The notes under the pieces: model-generated
Databases searched by the model: none
What the model saw: the letters and a program-made list of their open reading frames with translations, nothing else
Told to the model about the DNA's origin: nothing
Assembly (NCBI GenBank): GCA_036785705.1
Contig: JAWUZG010000056.1
Span: forward strand, 7,937,001 to 8,001,000
Source: Acanthornis magna
Lineage: Eukaryota; Chordata; Aves; Passeriformes; Acanthizidae
Direction of reading: 5' to 3'
DNA: 64,000 nucleotides
In this document: positions 37,528 through 48,200 of the stretch, piece after piece
Position numbering within the stretch: the stretch's first letter is position 1
Layout: each line of letters opens with the position of its first letter
Made by a program: the position numbers and the translations under genes

Positions 37528-40500
37528 ATAAATTACTATGGATGCTCCTGAGGGAAGCAGTCCTAGCACTTGGCTGTAGTGGTTTGGATAAGCACTCTAA
37601 AAGAAGACCTTGTTCTTCCAAGTAACCTGCCCAAAAAGGCCAAACAGTATTTCACTAGGACAGAAAAAAATCTCTAAGTCATTAAAATATCTGTCTTCAA
37701 AGTACAAAAATAAGATTTCCCTTATGTTATTCAGACTAGAAAAAATATATATATATTTTAATAGAAAAATATTTAACTCACATTCACTGGTTGAAGTTTT
37801 TTTGCCATCATGCTGAAAGATCTCTCAATGTTGTTCTGAATTTATATATACAATATGACTTTAAATTAACATATGATCAGTCACCAAAGATGTCAAGTGC
37901 ATTATCAAGATAAGCCAAGTATGAAATACTATGGAGGGAAAAATATTTCAAAGAAGACATAAACTGACCTAGTTTTACAGCCCGTTGTTCCAAATTATCA
38001 GGATTTCACTAACGATTGCATTTGTTTCATCTTGTCAGAATGACTTGCAGCTTATGAAGTGCATTGATCTACTGGTGAGAATTAATTGTAGAACCCAGTG
38101 ACTTCTGTCAAAGTAATATACTTAGTTAAAACCTTTCTGTTGTATATCTTTGTTGGTGTCTCCAAAATTAAAATTCAAAGTTAGAAAAAGCAGAACTCCC
38201 TAGGAATCTCAAAGCATCAATTGAATGTAACAATTCTTTCTCATTTTGTATTCCACACTAAACCCAAGGTCAGTTAACAAAATATATTCTGTGAATAAAA
38301 GCATAATTATTGGTGTAATTTGCAGTGCAAATGAAAGAAAATCATTGCTGCCTAATTAACAGTGCATATGTCAAGAAATCAGTAAGAAAAATACTTAGAA
38401 ATAAAATAATAATATTTTTTAATTCTAAAAGCTTTTTATCTTCTGCTGTGAACAGAAACCTCAAGCCCTGTTTGTTGCCTAATTTATTTTATAAATCATT
38501 CACTCCAAATTGTGGACATTTTCCATAGCAGACATTTAAATCTCAAGAAGGATTAGTGCACTAAAGAAGAGGAGATTCATTAATCATTCTCTATTCCTTG
38601 AAGCCAATTTTTGACTATGGCTTCTTGATGAAGAAAACATTTTTTTGCTTCCAAGTTTTGCATGAGAGCCTTCAATAAAAACTCCTTTAGGATATCTGAG
38701 ACACTTTTAGAAATTTTTCTTTTTTAAAAATTAGTACTTTTTAACAGAACACTTACAAATTGAGATACTCCATGAGTGTGGAGCTCTTGATGAAGGTAGA
38801 AGTGCATTCAGCTGTCAACAAACTACACAGTCATTGAGGGGGTCAACTTCAAAAATTAAGGCAATTCCAATCACTGGCTTTTTCAAAACAAAAAGAACAA
38901 ACAACACAGCTATAAAATTATGACACAAAAAGGATTACAGTATGTGGCTCTGTAGGCTCTCAGATAAAGAAATATGGTCTGCCAATAATTTTGTAGCAAA
39001 GATAGTGGACTCAGGGTAAAACACAAATTTTGACAATTTATAGGACTTGTCCCAAAACTGACAAACTTCAAAGAAGAGTTTTCAAATAAAGAAATATAGT
39101 TAGGCAGCTGATTTATTTGACACCTTTTAAAAAGTGTACTCTCAGCAATTGTTTTAAGTATCAGAGAAGTTTATATGCAGTGACATACAACTTCAAAATG
39201 AAGATTTCCCAAACACAAAGTTCTAGACTAAGCTGATCTAATAAAAGCCACAACTTAGAGAAAGATATCACAATGATTAAGTTACAATAGAATTGTATCA
39301 GCAAACAGGTGTTATTGAAGATAATTTATTCCCATCAGTGTACAAGTTAGTTGAGGCTTACTTTCCTATCTCAAGTCCAAGGGACCCCACCAATACTGAG
39401 CACCATGGGGACCACAAACAATATTTCCATTCCCCCATGTAGGTAAATGTTTGGGATTTTTTTTCTATTTTTAGGTTCCCTGATCAACACTACCAAAAGC
39501 TCATAGGCAGAGTGAAGAAAACAGAGACAATAGAAAGCAAAATATAACAGTTCTGAAACAAAACAATGCCTGTTTAAAATCACCCACCCAACTTCACCAG
39601 AACAGATGTGACATGCCACAAAGCAAGAGGAGAGCAAAGACTGGGGGACAGCAGATTGCAAACTGGTCTGAAGAGGCAATATTCCCTGGATGAAACCACA
39701 GGGTGGCTGTGGATCGTTAAAGCCTTGTCTAGAGATATTGAACTCTTCAGAGGACAGACACAGCATTAGGAATAATTAACTGCATTAACATTCACTACAC
39801 TGCCAAGCATTGTTCATCCCCTAGTAAAATGAACTTTGGGTTTTGCCTTGATTAGCCGCCACAATCAAGGAAAACATGTCTGAAATTTGCAGACAATTTT
39901 CATGCTTGAGGAGAGAGCACTGTCTTATTCTGCAGCACAAGTGCTGTATTATCCTTCACTTCTACAGAAGAAGATGTCAGTATGAGACACACTATATGTG
40001 ACAATTTAAATGCATGCCCTAGGGCTTAAATCAGCACAGTGCCAAAGTCTAGAGATACTCGCAATCACAGACAGACTGACCTCAACTGCAAGCCTCAGAA
40101 AATAGCCTACATTTCCCAAATTCTGATCTGGACAAGGCCTCTTTATAAAAGGTCCTGGGAAGAAGCTAATTTCTTTTTTTAAATTGTGTTGCCTGTCAAC
40201 AACTACCCTAAAGCCTGAAAGTAAACAGAAAATTTCCTTGCCTAATTTCCTTGGTTTTCTTTTAATAAAAATTTGTTGTTTAACTATTTTTTGTCTCCAT
40301 TCAAACAAGGTATAATATGTGATTATGCATATTACTGTTTTCTGAGTGGAGCATGCACAAGAAGGGAATTCAAGCTTTTCCAAGGGACTTTGAGGAGAGG
40401 GGATGGATGGAGATGTATATTTTCCATAGAAGTTGGAGCTACAATTACAGCATTGGAGTGGGATAGGATGGAGCTCCCTGAGCAGCAGCAGCCCACCCCA

Positions 40501-40918
40501 GAGACAGATGATCACCCCTGCTGCAGTGCAGATCCACTTTTCATGCTGGGTGTTTGCTTGGACTGCAAACTGCTTCTCTACCAGCATTGCTATTGCAGTT
40601 AGGTATGCAGTCTGGAGCAGCAGCATGATGTCTCCCAACACAGAAACAGTGCTATACTGATAGAAAAAATGGCCTTAAAGCGTCATCACAGCTTATTCTC
40701 CTCACATGAGCTCCTTGAGGGTGGGATCACTACACAAACACAGTGTTATTAAGGGGGTACAAGCCTCTTCACACACTTACAGCTATGTAGTTACTGCAAT
40801 ATGCTCCAGCTATTCTTACTGAAGAACCAGGTGGTGTCCTCCCAAAGCAAAGCCTTCCTAACTCAGCCATCCATCTCACAGTCTCAGATGGCTGTAATCA
40901 AATACTGCTCATTTCGCA
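37528..40918. other. Non-coding A+T-rich sequence
   Basis: This has a short (TA)n run at about 37746-37757. The longest open frame of the window (40006-40641, minus, 211 codons) begins here but looks like chance. The phrase ATAAAGAAATAT recurs about 110 bp apart near 38965 and 39086, too short to interpret. Confidence 0.5.
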
Positions 40919-40960
40919 TTGCTGTGTTCTCCTCACTCTTTGCTGTGTTCTCCTCATGTT
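40919..40960 (+). repeat. 21-bp tandem duplication, two copies
   Basis: TTGCTGTGTTCTCCTCA occurs at 40919-40935 and again at 40940-40956 with a 21-bp period and 17 of 17 identical bases; the last four bases of each unit differ. It looks like a local slippage duplication. Confidence 0.9.
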
Positions 40961-42119
40961 TGCACTTGCCTGGACCTCAAAGAGCAGATCTGTACCCACC
41001 CATGTTATTTCTGTCAGAGGCGTCACATCACTTCCAATGTGCCAGTGAATGTGTTGATATGCGAATCCCATGGCTATTCCCACCGTGGGCTCTCCCTTTG
41101 CTGCCATTTAATGTGTATTTGTGAGTGCTTGTTAAAAAACGTGATCTGGGGCCAGCAGAAGAAAACTTATCATCATTAATCTGCTATAGTCAACCCTTCG
41201 TGTACGAAATATGCACAACACAGGGAACTACACTGGAGAAGAGCTCTTTCCCTTAGAAACAACAAACAGCTCTAGATATAAAACACATAAACATGCACAA
41301 ATCTGTGTACATTTCAACACAGATGAAATCCATTTAGAGCTAACCATCAACCAGGTACTAGAGGGGTTTGTACATCAGAACTCATGGAGCCTTCTGGCAG
41401 CATTCTGCTTTCACAAACCCTCAAAGCTGTTTCTCACGTGTGCCCATCTCACTAGGCATTGCAGGGACCAGCAAGAAATTCTGCATTCTGCAGGTTCCTC
41501 CCATAAAAGCTTCCACAATGGACCACACTGTCCATGTTGCACAGCTATGTGAACTGTTGGGGGCTATGTCTTACACAGCACAGTGATGCTACGTAGCCAA
41601 AGTGCTCAGCACCTTCCAGAAGAGCGGCATTACTATTCCATCATTTTCTGACACTGCCGACAGACTTGGCCACTTCCACGGGCAGGCACACCAGCTACTC
41701 CAAGACAAACGGGCTGCCTGCACTGCATTCCTTCTGTTCTTGCCAGCCTCTGTCTATCATCTGTTTTCCATTTCAGTCCTTTACCTCCCATCCTTTTAAC
41801 ATATCTGGAGGGCTGAAAAGTATCTGCTGGTTTCCTGGTCTCTGCTGCTGGAAGCAGAGTCGTTTTTGTTACTTGTTCCAGGGAGCAGGCCAGAAGCAGC
41901 CAGCCAGGGAGAGCATCAAGCCAAGAAGTGGAGTTTTAAGAGGTTCATGGGTTGTTTTTTAACTTCTTGTAATCTCTGCCTCCTGCCTTGAGATTTTCCA
42001 AGCATACCCAGCGTCACTGGGCCTGGCTATGACATGTGCTCATGGTTAGGCCACACGGTCACGATCACAGGCTGCTGTGAATCACCGAGCAGGGAATGAC
42101 TCCCTCCTTCCTGCACTCG
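40961..42119. other. Non-coding unique sequence
   Basis: Several overlapping plus-strand frames (41211-41552, 41666-41962) lack coding character. No repeat family is recognised. Confidence 0.5.
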
Positions 42120-42390
42120 CTGCTGCCCTCAATTCAGTTAAAAAATTTAATTGATTTCAATTAAAATAATGCAAACTCCTACATGATGCTCTCAATTTAG
42201 TCTAAGAACAGTTTACTTAGATTTACTCCATTTCTGCCTAACTGATTAAACCAAAATAAGCCATTTTTGTGCTAAAATCAGTGCTTAGGTTTAACTAACC
42301 CAAAGCTGGTTTGCCCTTCCAAATGTGTGCAATAACAAAGAGCATACGGAGGCATGCAGTGAGTATTAGCTCGGACTGTGAAACACAACA
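42120..42390. promoter_or_regulatory. Candidate conserved regulatory element with homeodomain palindrome
   Basis: TTTAATTGA (42146-42154), spacer TT, TCAATTAAA (42157-42165) is a perfect palindrome holding two inverted TAATTGA homeodomain-type sites. Four bases further on is ATGCAAA (42169-42175), an octamer/POU-type half. The following 200 bp are A+T-rich, non-repetitive and rich in TTTA/TAA words without a transposon signature. Paired-type and POU factors are plausible binders by family knowledge. Conservation is not tested. Confidence 0.35.
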
Positions 42391-45300
42391 TTAATCTGTC
42401 ACCCCCTGACCCTGTGCTGCATTGCCAATATGTCAAACATCTTCAGTCTGCTTAGTCCAAGCACATTTTGTGCACTGTGCTCTTTGTCAATAACCATTCA
42501 AATATTTCTCTGCCAGTAAAAGTCACAACATTTTCCTGCCCCCTCCAGCAGACTTTCTCAGCTCTTCATGAAAATTTAAATGAAAAATATCGACAAGTTT
42601 TCATTGTTTTTAAGCACACACCAAAAGCAACTCCATCTCTTTTTTCCCTCCTTTGATAGGGAATGCAATGCCTTCAGCTTTGTAATTCCAACTTCATCTT
42701 CAAGTCAGACTTAAAAAACTGAAAACTTGTTTTTATGTAGGTTTTAAGAGAACAACGTCAGAGCTTCTCAAGAACAGTTTAACTGAATTTCGGCAGTCCT
42801 ACATGCAAACAATTTTGTGAAGAGCTTTGTGATCCTTCAGCAGAGGAAACGCTCTGCAAATGGACAATATTTATCATTTGCACAATGCACACGCAAACAC
42901 AAAACTGACAGAAAATATCTCTTATCTTTAAGGCAGGGCAACATCCACTTCTGAAGCACAGCTTGTCACAGCTGCTCCTCAGCACACTCTACTGCCTCCT
43001 GCCACAGTAAAAGAGGTAGCCTGGGCAAGAGAGCTGAGGTTAAGCTTCAGCATCTTTTGGCTGGAAAGTACTTCTTTTAATATTAGTGAGTACAAGAGTT
43101 ACAAGAGAAAGGAACCAGCATTATTTGATACCTTTGCAGTGTGGGGAAGCATGGCAGCAATGCCCTGGATGGGATCAAGCCCGGATCCCTCCATCCAAAA
43201 AACACCTCAACAAAATACAGGGTGGAGAGGCATGAACCTCTGGGCAGTCTATGAATATTAGACATCTTAAATGGCAAATAAAGGAAGTATGAAAATAAGA
43301 TCAGTTATTTGGGAAGAGGGTTTTTAAGGAGTTTTTTGAGAATTTATTGCTTTGGGGGAAAGGAGAGAGAACATGCCTAACCCTCTTTGGAAGCGCAATG
43401 AAAATCCTCATTCTCTACACCTCTTCCATATGTAGTCCCATGCTATTTCTGGAACGTTTTTCCAGAAATATTTTGTTTATTCCTCTTCTAGACTCAGTTC
43501 CATGACAGAAGTCTGCAAAGTTGTACTGACTTCAGTGGGACATGGCAAGGGTGGGGGAGATGTGCTCTTAGACTTTGCTGTGGGGCAAAGATTCCAGTGA
43601 TTTACTCTACCAACACTATATATGGTAGTTTCTAAATCCATCATGCAAGTCATTCTGTTCTACAAAGAATTTGTAATTGTAGAGACTTTTATTTCTTTAA
43701 ACCTTTAACACTCTGCTTGTAGAGAGACAGTTTCTTGAACGCTAGATACTTCTTGCTTTCAGTCTTAGAGTACATGGTATCACTAACTTCAAAAAGGATG
43801 GAAAAAAAGTAATGAGGGAAAAGCTACAAGTAATATTCTCCTGTCCCCCCTGAGTTTTTATTTTGGCTCTCTTAACACCAACACCCCATTTCTCTCAGGA
43901 AGTTTTTTGTCTTTTTGTACCTTTTTCCGCAAATAGAAAGCATCTCACAGCAGCTCAAGCAGCTCTGCCTTGCACGCTGCCCTAGAGTTTCCAGCCTTGG
44001 AATAACTTCCAACTAGCCATGATTTATCTGGCTGGTCAGAGGTTACTGTACACAGAAATGCAATTTCTTCCTCATACTCGCTCTATCCTTCTTTGGCAAC
44101 TCCAGGTGTCATCAACAATCTGCTGTATGCCATTTTATGGCCTTTCCTCCAGTATTTTATTCTACTGATAGCCCTTTTGCTGAGCAACACTGCCTAGAAA
44201 GGACTAGAGCCCTTTTCTCTATATATATTTAATTAGTTTAACTGCTGATTTATGTGCTAAAGAGTTGAAAATTCTTTCATGATACTTCTGTCCTTGCAGT
44301 GCTGCCAGTGCATTGCTTCATCTTGACATTTGAATAAAATGTCTTTTTTATTCCTGACTGCATTCAGGTCTGGGTTGACGCTCCTCTCCAGAAATTAGTG
44401 TTCAGAACTACCTGGCTTCTCAAGAGTTTCCCAGTTTTGAATTACATCAAATACCATTAAGGTTTTACATTGAGCTTTCTGAGTTGTGTGTTTTGATAAC
44501 CATCTGAAGCCTGGCCACTGACAATCTCAAAATCTCCTTAATTCCAGCAAAACAAATTAATTTTCCCATGCTCCTGATAATGTTTTAAACAGAAAGGAAG
44601 AAAACTACATTAAATAAGCCTTACTTTCTTTGCAAATCTGTCGCAATGTTGCTTTATCTCTTCTCCCGTTTTTAGATCAACCTCACTATGACCCACAGTG
44701 AAGGACCCAGATCAGATTGTTGCTGACATCCACTGCTTGTTAGTTAAACCTGGGGGAAAGTCTGCACCACAGCTAAGTCTTGTCTGGCATCAGAGATAAT
44801 ACATGTAATTTTCTTTTTAGTTACTTTTTTAGAATATTGGCAGTGATCAGGAAAAATTAACATCCTTTACTTCATCTTATTAGGTAATGGCAGTGCTACT
44901 CTTTCTGCTATAAATTTTTGTGAATATTTCCATCACCAGGCCACAGTTTTCATTTAAGATTAATAGTAATAGGGAAAACTAAAAGGACATAAGAGACAAA
45001 GTAGTTTTCATGAAATAATTTTAATTACTGTAGTCTTGAGGATTTGCCGATTAGAGAGGAGAAAGTTTTACCCACAAACCCTGCTACTGGACCAGCTATA
45101 CCTTAGACCTGTGTTCCTATAGAGAACAGGAATTTTTAGTTATCTTCAATGTAAGCATGATCAAACTCAGTAGAGCCAAAAATGCAGCAGTGATCTGTGA
45201 TCAAAAGGGCAGTTCAGATTAAGGAAAGGCACACCCTGCAAAGGAAGAAGATATAGCTTCCATTTTTCTTACTAGGAGCTCTAAGGTACTCCAAAGCCTG

Positions 45301-45469
45301 ATTTATGGCAATCAGGATTTACAGCACTCAAAAATTCTGTGTACACAGATACCTTTTCTTTTTCTTAATCTAAGTCCTTTTTGCCCCTATTTGAAATAAA
45401 ACCAATGTTTGATTATCATCTGCAGCAAATCCACATGCCAACATTCATCAAATTAGCCCACTAAGTACA
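42391..45469. other. Non-coding unique sequence with one hairpin
   Basis: A 10-bp perfect hairpin lies at 43445-43469. A phrase GACTTCAGTGGGACATGG near 43528 recalls ancient amniote repeats but is too short to call. No exon is recognised. Confidence 0.5.
43445..43469. other. Short perfect hairpin
   Basis: ATTTCTGGAA (43445-43454), loop CGTTT, TTCCAGAAAT (43460-43469): a 10-bp stem. TTCCAGAA is also a STAT-like palindrome half. Chance is possible at this length. Confidence 0.6.
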
Positions 45470-45730
45470 CTGTTAGCTCATTTTTTAAAAGTTTCCAGCT
45501 TGGGTGGCCTAGGGTTTTCACCAAAGCAGATGCACAATTGCAGCTTTATAAAGCTAATTTTTAAGCACCAAGAACTGAAAATATTGGCAAACAAAAAGTC
45601 AGGAATAATAACCCCTGTCAGTTAGAGCTAGCTGATTAAGAATGAAGGTGGCACAAAGAAGTCAGACAGCCTGTGATCACATTAAAGAACATGATCCTGT
45701 TATAGGAGCACATGACAGGAGAAACAGAAG
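45470..45730. promoter_or_regulatory. Candidate conserved regulatory element
   Basis: A non-repetitive A+T-rich block with a perfect 14-bp palindrome AGCTTTATAAAGCT (45542-45555) followed by AATTTTTAAG and, further on, AGCTAGCTGATTAAG. Texture resembles conserved non-coding DNA. A TATA-like core sits in the palindrome, but nothing downstream suggests a transcript. Confidence 0.22.
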
Positions 45731-46349
45731 CAGGCTCTGAGCACTGCTAAACTGTTGAAGGAACAAGACAATTCTATCTCTGTATTATTTTTAATATTTA
45801 AATTTAATCAATAATTTTCAGGCATGCTTTAATATGACATGTAATTTACAAAATATGTTCCAAGAAGACAAGCAGAGTTTTCTCAGTCTCCCTAGGAAAA
45901 CAGAGATAACTCACATAGTGTTGGGCACGATTTTCCAGAGAGTCGAAGGATCAAGCAAGAAGATGAACAAACGAAATGTTATAAAATTTATTACCTTCAT
46001 AAGACCAAACATTTACATTCATTGCTTTACTTAAAGTTATATCAATAAGCATATTGAGCAATACCTTCAGCAACAAATCTACTCTGAAATGTATATGAAC
46101 AGCTCTGTACACACAAACTGCTACGGGTGAATTCATTGATAGCCAGTGCTCACATTGCATGGTCACACTTCTGTGGTTATTGTGGTGCCAAGGGGGCTGC
46201 AATGCCTTTCAGCAGATTAGCTGCAGAGCCATCCTAAACTGGTCGGTATCTTCATTACTGACTCTGTCAGAGACACTGGCCCAGTTTGTGCCCCTCTTCT
46301 TTCTCTCTGTTGGTTTTGGTTGTTAGCTTGAACACACAGAGCTCGGAGC

Positions 46350-46600
46350 GCCTGAGGAAGCCAAGGCAGCTCCATACAACACACTATCCAAACCTTTTGC
46401 TGTGTTCACAGATAATAACTTTAGATTAACATTAAGCACATGATACATTGGCTCGCATTACATTACTTCAACTGTAGCATGTCACGTTATGTCAGCCAAG
46501 GTCAACATTCAGTGTGACATGATACGATCTAACATGGTGCAGGGTTATTGCCTCCTGTGTTAGGAATCTCAGGCTAAGAATCAGAAATAGAATGAGCAGA
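46350..46600. promoter_or_regulatory. Candidate conserved regulatory element with dyad and nuclear-receptor-like half site
   Basis: CATGTCAC (46478-46485) and GTGACATG (46514-46521) form a widely spaced perfect dyad. Between them lie a second ATGTCA and CCAAGGTCAAC, which contains the AAGGTCA extended half site used by SF-1/ERR-type nuclear receptors. Upstream lies GATAATAACTTTAGATTAAC. This is motif-level inference only. Confidence 0.28.
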
Positions 46601-46720
46601 TGCACATAACAGATCACTTTATAATACTCCTGGGAAAAAAGAATCGTTATTTAATGCACTGCAAATTTTGCCAATATCTTCCTTCCCAGATTCATCTGAA
46701 CCTCCAGACTACCATGATAT

Positions 46721-46756
46721 GTCTTTTTCTTTTCTCTTATTTTTTCTTTTTTTTTT
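46721..46756 (+). repeat. Pyrimidine (T/C) tract
   Basis: 36 bases almost entirely T and C, ending in T10 and followed by AAGTAAG. It could act as a polypyrimidine tract, but the following AG context is weak; treated as low complexity. Confidence 0.7.
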
Positions 46757-47119
46757 AAGTAAGACGTGAGGCATGTCGAGTCAATCAGACTGATACTTGG
46801 ACCTCACCACAGGAAGAATTGCAAATAATTCAGTGAACTTCACAAGCTCTGATCACTCTGCTAATACTTTCTGCTCTCGTAGACTTCAGTGACCTCTGTT
46901 TCATGAATAATGTGAGTGGTAGTGCTAAAAGTCCCCGAGGAGTCTCATTCCACGGAGCAATGTGGGGTTTTGGCCTGCAGGGTGACAAGCCGTAGGAAGG
47001 AAATGTTTGGCTGTATCCAAAAAGGGTAAAATTTTAAAAGAACTGCTAAGTCTTCTGGAGTTTTAACTTGTTTTCACACGCTGTAGCTCTTCCAAGTTAC
47101 AAGCTCTGTTCCCTCCTCT

Positions 47120-47480
47120 GTTACACCCACAAAACTGCATCTGTACTTCAAAGACCAAGCAATACCAAAGTTAAACGCAGCCATATGAGTCAAAGGGCTG
47201 GTTAGATTCATGCAATTTTCCTACATGGTTATAACCTTCCTGATTTTATTCTTGCACCTATTATAAGCACAGCCAATATGTGCAGTGTAAGGATGATAAT
47301 ATTCAGCTTTACAGACGCAAAAGCGATCCAGATTTCAAGAGACTAAAGACGGGAAATTCTCATGTTAGGGTAAACCTTTAGTTTTCAATTAGACGTAATA
47401 AACTCACATAAACTACAATAGAGTTATCAATGGCCACTGAGATAATTTAATATCTGGCAAAGCAAAAAAGCAGAGCTTCA
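47120..47480. promoter_or_regulatory. Candidate conserved regulatory element (weak)
   Basis: Non-repetitive mixed-composition block with ATTAGACGTAATAAAC near 47389 and AGATAATTTAATATC near 47440. No transposon signature. It belongs to the 42-47.5 kb group of regulatory-looking sequence. Evidence is texture only. Confidence 0.18.
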
Positions 47481-47796
47481 AGAGCCCATCCTGTCTCTGA
47501 TATAACAGAAGGATGTATCATTTTTAGAACAAAGGCTAAGCTAATCGCAGCTGACTTCACATTTCTCTATTTTTTGTTCGCCTTTGTAAACATGAAGGCA
47601 ATGTTTTCCTTTTTAGTATTCTGTGACAACGGAAAACACGAGCATTATTTTATTAACCTTTAAATGCAATTTGGTTGTTCTCCTTCGATTTCAGCTCTGG
47701 AGCTTTGATGTCTTAGTGACATTGGATATCCCTTAAGGGCTCAAAAAAAGTTCAATAGCCTTCATAGCCTCACCATAAAATATGGAATAAGAAGAG

Positions 47797-47811
47797 AAAA
47801 TAAATAAATAA
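47797..47811 (+). repeat. (AAAT)n microsatellite
   Basis: Roughly three to four AAAT units read directly. Confidence 0.8.
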
Positions 47812-48113
47812 GTACATACACACATATTACCCTCTTTTATGACTTTGAAAAGCTGCAGCTGTCATTTGGTTTCTCGCTCTTTCCTCAGGGTAGAGATCAT
47901 CCGATCAGATAGGAATGAGCATAGTAGAGTCCTTAGATTGGATACAGAGAAGCTGATGTTTTCACCTAGACAGCCAGCTCAGTGAAAAAAAAAAATTTAA
48001 AAAAATACACTACTCCTCAGATACACCCAGGGAATTGCTCCCAAAACTGATCAGCACTTTACCTACACCAGACAACTCCCATTTCTGTGTAGTCTCCAGA
48101 ATAAAGAAAAGTA

Positions 48114-48200
48114 AAATCTTGAGCCTTAACCTTCAAAATTTTTACATCAAGGTTTAAAAATCTTGAACCTTGAACCAACACCACGGAATCTTGAACCACA
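48114..48200 (+). repeat. Cluster of short degenerate repeats (AATCTTGAACC)
   Basis: AATCTTGAGCCTT, AATCTTGAACCTTGAACC and AATCTTGAACCA occur within about 85 bp, with AACCTT and AAGGTT between them in inverted order. It looks like a small decayed tandem array of 30-45-bp units. Confidence 0.6.

Noticed and set aside
40006..40641. 211-codon minus-strand frame as a gene
   Set aside because: No recognised domain, no splice or promoter context, and length within reach of chance for 64 kb.
47280..47350. MIR-like phrase (GATAATATTCAGCTTTACAG)
   Set aside because: Similarity is limited to one short word order and not distinguishable from chance.
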